From Bacillus australimaris (GTDB lineage Bacteria > Bacillota > Bacilli > Bacillales > Bacillaceae): 64,000 nucleotides of DNA. The notes beneath the pieces were generated by a model, which saw only the letters and a program-made list of their open reading frames with translations, was not told where the DNA came from and did not search any database. The translations under genes and the position numbers were made by a program. The stretch covers positions 248,001 to 312,000 of the forward strand of contig NZ_LGYN01000026.1 of the NCBI RefSeq assembly GCF_001307105.1, in the 5' to 3' direction. Shown piece by piece: positions 58,385-64,000 of this stretch (its first letter is position 1; each line of letters starts with the position of its first letter).

Positions 58385-59392
58385 ATGTTTCAAAATGCCG
58401 AAATTGGAATTGATTTAGGAACAGCTAACATATTGGTTTATAGTAAAAATAAGGGAATTATCTTAAATGAACCGTCCGTTGTGGCAGTCGATACAGAAAC
58501 AAAGACTGTACTTGCCGTCGGATCAGAAGCAAAAGAAATGATCGGGAAAACACCAGGGAAAATTGTCGCGATCCGTCCGATGAAAGACGGTGTCATTGCT
58601 GATTATGATATGACGACAGATTTACTCAAACAAATCATGAAAAAAGCAGGGAAAAATATCGGGTTCACCTTCAGAAAACCGACAGTCGTTGTATGTACGC
58701 CATCTGGTTCAACGGCTGTTGAGCGCCGCGCTATCAGCGATGCTGTGAAAAACTGCGGAGCAAAGCATGTGCATTTAATTGAAGAACCTGTTGCAGCTGC
58801 AATCGGCGCTGATCTTCCGGTAGACGAGCCTGTTGCGAACGTTGTAGTCGATATTGGCGGCGGAACAACAGAAGTTGCAATCATTTCCTTTGGCGGCGTT
58901 GTCTCTTGTCATTCCATTCGAATTGGTGGAGATCAGCTGGATGAAGATATCATTACGTTTGTCAGAAAGAAATATAACCTATTAATCGGGGAACGGACTG
59001 CCGAGCAGGTGAAAATGGAGATTGGGTATGGTCTCATTGAGCATGAGCCAAAATCATTAGACGTGCGTGGGCGTGACCTTGTGACAGGTCTGCCAAAAAC
59101 AATCACTCTTGTATCTCATGAAATTCAAGGCGCGATGCGAGAATCACTTCTTCATATTTTAGAGGCGATTCGTGCCACATTAGAGGACAGCCCTCCAGAG
59201 CTAAGCGGAGATATTGTGGACCGCGGCGTGATCTTAACTGGCGGCGGCGCTCTTTTAAATGGGATTCAAGAATGGCTTTCTCAAGAGATTGTCGTTCCAG
59301 TTCATATTGCAGCCAATCCACTTGAATCTGTTGCCATTGGAACTGGACGTTCATTAGAAGTCATCGACAAATTGCAAAAAACATTAAAATAA
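58385..59392 (+). CDS. mreBH: Cell-shape actin homolog MreBH
   Basis: This 335-residue actin-fold protein has phosphate-1 [12 protein letters not shown], the connect motifs, phosphate-2 [15 protein letters not shown], and adenosine motif [12 protein letters not shown]. It organises lateral wall synthesis and directs the LytE hydrolase. The ATG at 58385 gives the B. subtilis MreBH length; an upstream in-frame start four codons earlier overlaps the ribosome site GGGTG. Confidence 0.96.
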   Translation: MFQNAEIGIDLGTANILVYSKNKGIILNEPSVVAVDTETKTVLAVGSEAKEMIGKTPGKIVAIRPMKDGVIADYDMTTDLLKQIMKKAGKNIGFTFRKPTVVVCTPSGSTAVERRAISDAVKNCGAKHVHLIEEPVAAAIGADLPVDEPVANVVVDIGGGTTEVAIISFGGVVSCHSIRIGGDQLDEDIITFVRKKYNLLIGERTAEQVKMEIGYGLIEHEPKSLDVRGRDLVTGLPKTITLVSHEIQGAMRESLLHILEAIRATLEDSPPELSGDIVDRGVILTGGGALLNGIQEWLSQEIVVPVHIAANPLESVAIGTGRSLEVIDKLQKTLK

Positions 59393-59466
59393 TCTTCATG
59401 TTTTACTTCTTTTTTCTTCATTTCCGTCATATCGTGAGAAATGGATAAACGTGAAGGAGGAAGAAC

Positions 59467-59598
59467 ATGTTGCTTGATTTAGGTAAACGGGTCGTTGTCA
59501 CAGTCATTTTAACTGGGATTATTTTAGGAGGAATGAGCCTGTCGTTTTCACATATGCCCCCTTCTAATGCACAGCCTGTGAAACAACTGAACCGCTAA
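59467..59598 (+). CDS. ykpC: Small membrane protein YkpC
   Basis: This 43-residue protein starts MLLDLGKRVVVTVILTGIIL, with one membrane helix (about 8-28) and a polar C-terminus ending KQLNR. AAGGAGGAAG lies before the ATG. Size and position after mreBH fit B. subtilis YkpC. Its stop codon runs into a terminator. Confidence 0.8.
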   Translation: MLLDLGKRVVVTVILTGIILGGMSLSFSHMPPSNAQPVKQLNR

Positions 59599-59626
59599 AA
59601 AGCCGCACGAAAGCGGCTTTTTTATT
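59597..59626 (+). terminator. Terminator of mreBH-ykpC
   Basis: An AAAAAGCCGC / GCGGCTTTTT perfect stem with a 6-nt loop and a T-rich tail. Confidence 0.92.
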
Positions 59627-59704
59627 TTGGCTTAAGCGTGCTCCCCATTTTCCTTTTCGGTCTTAAATCTGATATGATGAACATGACTAAAGGAGGGTTT
59701 TTTT

Positions 59705-60937
59705 ATGAGTTCATTTGAAAAACAACTAGATCAATATGCCAAGACCATCGTTGAAGTCGGTGTGAATGTACAAAAGGGGCAAGAAGTGGTTGTATCCGCA
59801 TTTACTGAATCTGCACACCTTGTTCGTCTTGTAGCGAAACATGCGTATGAGCGCGGGGCGAAAAACGTACATATCCGCTGGAGTGATGGTGTTCTCACTC
59901 GTTTAAAATTTGAACATGCACCACAGGATGTGTTTGAGCAATTCCCAGAATGGGAAGCACAGATGATGGAAACCATCGCAAAACGCGGCGGCGCTTTTAT
60001 TACCATCCTGTCAGAAAGCCCTGACCTTCTGCGAGGCATCGACTCGAAAAAAATCGCTGCACAGCAAAAGGCTGCTGGATCAGCACTACATACATATCGT
60101 CAATACGTTCAATCTGACAAAGTCGCTTGGACGGTCGTAGGTGCTGCATCAAAAGAGTGGGCGAAAAAGATTTTCCCTGATCATACAGACGAAGAGGCTG
60201 TCGCTTTATTGTGGGATCAAATCTTTAAAGTCGCACGCGCTGATCAAGCAGATCCTGTTGAGGCTTGGAAAAAGCACGATGCGTCATTAAATGAAAAGGT
60301 CAAAATACTCAATGAACGTCACTACCATAAGCTTCATTATGAAGCACCAGGCACAGACTTAACGATTGAGCTTCCAGAGCAGCATATTTGGGTAGGTGCT
60401 GGCAGCGTAAGTGAACGAGGCATCTCGTTCATGGCCAACATGCCAACTGAAGAAGTCTTTACTGTACCGAAAAAAGACGGTGTAAACGGAACCGTCTCAA
60501 GCACAAAGCCACTCAGCTATGCAGGAAACATCATTGATGAATTTTCATTAACCTTTGAAAATGGCCGGATTGTAGATGTGAAAGCGAAGGAAGGCGAAGA
60601 TATTTTAAATTCCCTCGTTGAAACAGATGAAGGCTCTCATTATCTAGGTGAGGTTGCCCTTGTTCCAGATGATTCACCAATTTCTAACTCAAATATTCTT
60701 TACTACAATACACTTTACGATGAAAATGCATCAAACCACCTTGCCATCGGCAGCGGATATGCGTTTAATATCGAAGGCGGAAAAGAAATGAAACGAGAAG
60801 AATTGGATGCAGCGGGTGTAAACAGCAGTATTACACACGTCGATTTCATGATTGGTTCAAAGGAAATGAATATAGACGGGATTACAAAAGACGGGAAACG
60901 CGAACCGATCTTCCGAAATGGAAACTGGGCGATTTAA
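59705..60937 (+). CDS. ampS: M29-family aminopeptidase AmpS
   Basis: This 410-residue metallo-aminopeptidase of the thermophilic (M29) family has NMPTEEVFTVP, with a metal-ligand Glu. The HYLGEVALV and NHLAIGSGYAF segments carry further ligands, and HVDFMIG is near the C-terminus. It acts in cytosolic peptide turnover. AAAGGAGGG precedes the ATG. Confidence 0.94.
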   Translation: MSSFEKQLDQYAKTIVEVGVNVQKGQEVVVSAFTESAHLVRLVAKHAYERGAKNVHIRWSDGVLTRLKFEHAPQDVFEQFPEWEAQMMETIAKRGGAFITILSESPDLLRGIDSKKIAAQQKAAGSALHTYRQYVQSDKVAWTVVGAASKEWAKKIFPDHTDEEAVALLWDQIFKVARADQADPVEAWKKHDASLNEKVKILNERHYHKLHYEAPGTDLTIELPEQHIWVGAGSVSERGISFMANMPTEEVFTVPKKDGVNGTVSSTKPLSYAGNIIDEFSLTFENGRIVDVKAKEGEDILNSLVETDEGSHYLGEVALVPDDSPISNSNILYYNTLYDENASNHLAIGSGYAFNIEGGKEMKREELDAAGVNSSITHVDFMIGSKEMNIDGITKDGKREPIFRNGNWAI

Positions 60938-60940
60938 TTA

Positions 60941-60969
60941 AAAAAAGACATCCTTTGGATGTCTTTTTT
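60941..60969. terminator. Bidirectional terminator, ampS/ykpA
   Basis: A perfect 13-bp stem (AAAAAAGACATCC / GGATGTCTTTTTT) with a 3-nt loop. Confidence 0.93.
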
Positions 60970-60974
60970 CTTTA

Positions 60975-62594
60975 TTATGCGTAAAGCTCTTGAAGTCTTT
61001 TTTGGATGTCTTGATCTGATAAAAACTCATCATATGTTGTTTGTTTATCAACAATGCCATTTGGCGTCACTTCGATAATACGGTTTGCGACTGTTTCAAC
61101 AAACTGATGGTCATGAGATGAGAACAGCATAGCTCCTTTAAAGCTCATTAAGCCGTTATTCAGCGCTGTAATAGATTCTAGGTCTAAGTGGTTCGTTGGC
61201 TCATCCAGCAGCAAAATATTCGCTCCAGACAGCATCATTTTTGATAACATACAACGAACCTTTTCTCCACCTGATAAGACACTCGCTTTTTTCTTTACTT
61301 CTTCTCCAGAGAAAAGCATACGTCCTAAGAAACCACGCAGGAAGCTTTCGCTTTGATCATTCGGAGAGTATTGACGAAGCCAATCCACTAGATCGACGTC
61401 GTTTCCTTCAAAGTATTCACTATTGTCTTTCGGGAAAAAGGCTTGTGACGTTGTTACGCCCCATTTAAATGATCCACTGTCTGGCTCCATCTCACCAGCA
61501 AGAATTTTAAATAGCGTGGACACAGCAAGCTCATTACGGCTTAAGAACGCAATTTTATCTTCGCGGTTCATAATAAAGCTGACATTATCCAGTACCTTTA
61601 CACCGTCAATTGTTTTTGATAGACCTTCTACTTGAAGGACATCATTTCCGATTTCACGCTCTGGCGCAAAATGAACATACGGATATTTACGTGAAGACGG
61701 CTTAATGTCGTCTAAAGAGATTTTATCAAGCAATTTCTTTCTTGATGTCGCTTGCTTCGATTTAGAAGCGTTCGCACTGAACCGGGCAACGAACTCTTGA
61801 AGCTGCTTAATTTGTTCTTCTTTTTTCTTATTTGCTTCTTGGCTTAATTTCAGTGCCAGCTGGCTTGATTCATACCAGAAATCATAGTTACCGACATATA
61901 CTTGGATTTTCCCGAAATCAAGATCCGCAATATGTGTACATACTTTGTTTAAGAAATGACGGTCATGCGATACGACGATGACGGTATTTTCAAAGTTAAT
62001 AAGGAACTCTTCCAGCCACTGAATCGCTTGTAAGTCCAAGTGGTTCGTTGGCTCATCGAGAAGAAGAACGTCAGGCTTACCAAATAAAGCTTGGGCTAGA
62101 AGTACTTTTACCTTTTCAGAACCGCCAAGCTCAGACATTTTCTTCGATTGAAGGCTCTCTGGAATGCCAAGACCCTTTAATAGGATCGCTGCTTCACTTT
62201 CTGCTTCCCAACCGTTTAATTCAGCGAACTCACCTTCAAGCTCCGCTGCACGAATCCCGTCTTCATCTGAGAAATCAGGTTTCATATAGATCGCATCTTT
62301 CTCCTGCATCACATCATATAGACGTTTGTGGCCCATGATGACGACTTTTAGCACTTCAAACTCTTCGTATTCAAAGTGGTTCTGTTTTAAAATCGCTAAC
62401 CGCTCACCAGGACTCATATGAACATCGCCCGTTTGAGCCTCAATTTCTCCAGAAAGAATCTTTAGGAACGTTGATTTACCAGCTCCATTGGCACCAATTA
62501 GTCCGTAGCAGTTGCCAGGAGTGAATTTAATATTTACTTCTTCAAATAGTTTGCGATCAGCAAAGCGCAAACTAACATTATTTACTGCAATCAT
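60975..62594 (-). CDS. ykpA: ABC-F ATPase YkpA
   Basis: This 539-residue soluble protein has two ABC domains: Walker A GANGAGKST and LSRNELAVST (the second degenerate), with signatures LGGSEKVK and LSGGEKVR. Two LLLDEPTNHLDL Walker B regions and a charged linker of about 60 residues complete it. This is the ABC-F layout (ribosome-acting, YbiT/Uup type), not a transporter. AGGATTAATAA precedes the ATG. Confidence 0.94.
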   Translation of the reverse strand: MIAVNNVSLRFADRKLFEEVNIKFTPGNCYGLIGANGAGKSTFLKILSGEIEAQTGDVHMSPGERLAILKQNHFEYEEFEVLKVVIMGHKRLYDVMQEKDAIYMKPDFSDEDGIRAAELEGEFAELNGWEAESEAAILLKGLGIPESLQSKKMSELGGSEKVKVLLAQALFGKPDVLLLDEPTNHLDLQAIQWLEEFLINFENTVIVVSHDRHFLNKVCTHIADLDFGKIQVYVGNYDFWYESSQLALKLSQEANKKKEEQIKQLQEFVARFSANASKSKQATSRKKLLDKISLDDIKPSSRKYPYVHFAPEREIGNDVLQVEGLSKTIDGVKVLDNVSFIMNREDKIAFLSRNELAVSTLFKILAGEMEPDSGSFKWGVTTSQAFFPKDNSEYFEGNDVDLVDWLRQYSPNDQSESFLRGFLGRMLFSGEEVKKKASVLSGGEKVRCMLSKMMLSGANILLLDEPTNHLDLESITALNNGLMSFKGAMLFSSHDHQFVETVANRIIEVTPNGIVDKQTTYDEFLSDQDIQKRLQELYA

Positions 62595-62697
62595 TTATTA
62601 ATCCTCCATCACTCATTCATCATTATGAAGTATAACATGAATAACGCTTGATAGAAACGTCTCTCGCTAAGAACGAAGGCTTTTTATCCATTATGGT

Positions 62698-62703
62698 ATA
62701 ATG
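62698..62703 (+). promoter_or_regulatory. Extended -10 promoter of the small membrane gene
   Basis: TGGTATAAT: a perfect -10 with a TGn extension. No good -35 is seen. It lies about 35 bp before the start codon. Confidence 0.6.
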
Positions 62704-62737
62704 GACGGGAATGATTGATTGAAGGAGTTCGTGCGAT

Positions 62738-63013
62738 TTGAGATTACTCACACTGATGGAATACTGTTTATTGATTTTCTTTATGGGCATTTATTTATCT
62801 GCAACCGGCTTTAATGCGAAGGACTTTGGCCTTTATATTGGTCTTGTCCTTATTTACACACTGGTCCACATCTTTTCTAAGCGCTTTTTACAAAAGCGCG
62901 GAAAAGAAAACAAAAAGATCGGATTGTTTCGATCCGTTTTAGCCATTACCGGGTCTGTGTTTGTTTCTGTTCTAGCAATTGTGATCATTGTCACGATGCT
63001 CACGCCAAATTAA
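62738..63013 (+). CDS. Small membrane protein, YkoA-like by position
   Basis: This 91-residue protein has three hydrophobic helices (about 8-24, 30-46 and 65-88) and a basic loop RFLQKRGKENKK. No family was recognised from sequence. In B. subtilis ykoA lies next to sipT, so orthology is possible. The TTG at 62738 is 9 nt after GAAGGAG; an ATG at codon 7 is an alternative. Confidence 0.75.
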   Translation: MRLLTLMEYCLLIFFMGIYLSATGFNAKDFGLYIGLVLIYTLVHIFSKRFLQKRGKENKKIGLFRSVLAITGSVFVSVLAIVIIVTMLTPN

Positions 63014-63014
63014 A

Positions 63015-63039
63015 AACGACCCTTATTTAAGGGTCGTCC
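63015..63039 (-). repeat. Left copy of duplicated hairpin (copy B)
   Basis: This hairpin (stem ACGACCCTT / AAGGGTCGT) starts 1 bp after the small membrane gene stop. It is followed on the minus strand by five Ts and differs from the copy at 63216-63240 at one loop base. Confidence 0.88.
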
Positions 63040-63040
63040 C

Positions 63041-63214
63041 AGATTGTTGACAAAGGGCTAAAATGATCTTGATTTTGGCCCTTTGTCTTCTTTTCAGCGT
63101 GATTGAAAACCTTTGCAGTCTAGGAAGGGCGAGCAGCGGAGCGGAGCGAATTTGACATTCGTGAGCACCGGAGCGCAGACCTGACAAAGAATGCGAGGGT
63201 TTGTCTACACGCTG
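63041..63214. repeat. 174-bp structured intergenic repeat, copy B
   Basis: The second copy of the element at 37303-37476 has the same length and no gaps, with about 14 differences by eye. The 16-bp hairpin (63049-63064 / 63072-63087) keeps pairing through a G-T wobble. The outer inverted repeat CAGCGTG (63095-63101) / CACGCTG (63208-63214) is intact. Six of the differences fall in hairpin loops. It is flanked by two copies of a different hairpin from that of copy A. Confidence 0.9.
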
Positions 63215-63215
63215 A

Positions 63216-63240
63216 AACGACCCTTCTTTAAGGGTCGTCC
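63216..63240 (-). repeat. Right copy of duplicated hairpin (copy B)
   Basis: A repeat of 63015-63039 with one loop change. On the minus strand it leads straight into the 174-bp element and has no T-tract. Confidence 0.88.
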
Positions 63241-63245
63241 ATTCA

Positions 63246-63275
63246 AGCACTTTTCTCATCCCCTGAGAAGGTGCT
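63246..63275 (-). other. Hairpin directly after sipT
   Basis: AGCACTTTTCTCA and TGAGAAGGTGCT arms form an imperfect stem touching the sipT stop. No T-run follows on the minus strand, so termination there is doubtful. Confidence 0.5.
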
Positions 63276-63881
63276 TTATTGTGTTTGTCGAATGTCGCCA
63301 AATGGGAAGAAAACAAATTCTGATGTCCCAACAATCCGATCCTTTTCAATGAGTCCAAGTCCATTTCTGCTGTCCATGGAATTCAGTCTGTTGTCCCCCA
63401 TCACAAAGTAATCGTTTTTCGGTACTTTCACTGGACCAAAATCTCCAGTCAAATGCACTTCATACTCTTTCGCATGCGCCTTGTTCTCTTTTAAATAAGG
63501 CTCATCTACTTTTTTACCATTAATGTAAAGCGTGTCATCCTTCATTTCAATCGTATCACCTGGAAGGCCAATCAAGCGTTTGACATAATGAATCTTCTGA
63601 CCATCTTTCCCATTAATAATCACGATGTCACCGCGTTTGACACCACCGAGATAGTTAATGGTTTTGTTGACAAACAGCTTTTCCCCGTCATGAAGTGTTG
63701 GTTCCATTGACTCTCCTTCCACTACATACGGTTCAAATATAAACGTACGGATGAGCAAGACGAGCGCAAGTGCAATTAAAATGGCTTTGATCCATTCAAA
63801 CAGTGAACTTTTCTTCTCTGTTTTGGCTTGCTTCGCATCAGATTGAATTTCATTTTCGTTTTGTTTGTTTTCTTCGTTCAA
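63276..63881 (-). CDS. sipT: Type I signal peptidase SipT
   Basis: This 201-residue enzyme cleaves Sec signal peptides outside the membrane. It has a charged N-terminal tail, one membrane helix (about 29-50), the catalytic Ser in GESMEPTL, the catalytic Lys in YVKRLIGLPGD and the box E motif GDNRLNSMDSR. The start is a TTG at 63879-63881 after AGGAGGAAG. Position fits B. subtilis sipT. The final 119 bp of the window beyond it show no gene. Confidence 0.94.
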   Translation of the reverse strand: MNEENKQNENEIQSDAKQAKTEKKSSLFEWIKAILIALALVLLIRTFIFEPYVVEGESMEPTLHDGEKLFVNKTINYLGGVKRGDIVIINGKDGQKIHYVKRLIGLPGDTIEMKDDTLYINGKKVDEPYLKENKAHAKEYEVHLTGDFGPVKVPKNDYFVMGDNRLNSMDSRNGLGLIEKDRIVGTSEFVFFPFGDIRQTQ

Positions 63882-64000
63882 AATACTGCTTCCTCCTAAG
63901 ACTTTCTGCTAAAAGACTTGAAACGTGAATTCAATAACTTTACTTTATCACATGTCATTTAAAAATTCACAAGACAACCATCTAATTAGATATTTTTTCC

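Noticed and set aside
63023-63364. 113-codon minus-strand ORF across copy B and the sipT end
   Set aside because: It overlaps sipT in another frame and its first half is sipT antiframe. The remainder is the repeat element, with no start signal.

Overview
The window is chromosomal DNA from a Bacillus of the subtilis/pumilus clade. Gene content and order follow the B. subtilis 168 segment from mraZ to sipT, read in reverse. That segment holds mraZ, bshC, panE, the ylb cluster, ctaA-G, pycA, ftsW, the yla cluster, speA, pdhABCD, rnjA, kinC, mreBH and sipT. Strong AGGAGG-type ribosome sites, many TTG/GTG starts, Rho-independent terminators and sporulation genes (gerR, spoVV, ylbD, kinC, a YjcZ-like protein, the sporulation RNA csfG) agree with this. 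Several departures from B. subtilis 168 (a photolyase gene, loss of the ylaA-D block, a 174-bp repeat) point to the B. pumilus group; that is inference. There are no rRNA or tRNA genes, prophage, CRISPR array or complete insertion sequence.

Layout. 1-9.6 kb: cell-wall/bacillithiol/pantothenate genes (mraZ 5' end, bshC, panE), acetyltransferase ylbP, gerR, rpmF-ylbN, tmcAL, the checkpoint protease ylbL (ddcP), the patatin ylbK and the dipicolinate transporter spoVV. 9.6-15.2 kb: coaD-rsmD, a convincing csfG small RNA, ylbG, ricF (ylbF), an extra lipoprotein gene, ylbE-ylbD, ylbC, ylbB (sigma-F-like promoter) and ylbA. 15.2-22.7 kb: the caa3 oxidase operon ctaCDEFG with the haem O/A synthase genes ctaB and ctaA diverging from a ResD-like control region. 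22.7-35.9 kb: photolyase phr (absent from B. subtilis 168 as I recall), pycA, ftsW, ylaN, glsA2, ylaL, ylaK (PIN-PhoH, apparently started at CTG), ylaJ, ylaI, ylaH and typA. 35.9-38.6 kb: ylaF, then an accessory patch with an exported protein of three 46-residue repeats, a 32-codon membrane peptide gene and a 174-bp structured repeat, then suhB/yktC and ykzI. 38.9-50.5 kb: yktB, yktA, speA, the dual-function RNA SR1 with SR1P, slp, pdhABCD, ykyA, a Gly/Tyr-rich sporulation protein, defB and ykrA. 50.6-64 kb: a 23-codon basic peptide gene, rpoY-rnjA, adeC, ktrC, ykqA-kinC, abh, mreBH-ykpC, ampS, ykpA, a small membrane protein gene, a second 174-bp repeat and sipT.

How the genes work together. 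The window joins central carbon entry (pyruvate dehydrogenase, pyruvate carboxylase, arginine decarboxylase) with aerobic respiration (haem A and caa3 oxidase), the division/shape machinery (FtsW, MreBH, MraZ), RNA turnover (RNase J1, RNA polymerase epsilon) and sporulation control (KinC, Abh, RicF, GerR, SpoVV).

The most unusual signal is a pair of 174-bp elements at 37303-37476 and 63041-63214, with no indels between them and about 92% identity by eye. Each sits between two direct copies of a local 25-27 bp hairpin. In both cases the element separates the gene-proximal hairpin from its T-tract, and in both it has the same orientation relative to the neighbouring minus-strand gene. I do not recognise the family.
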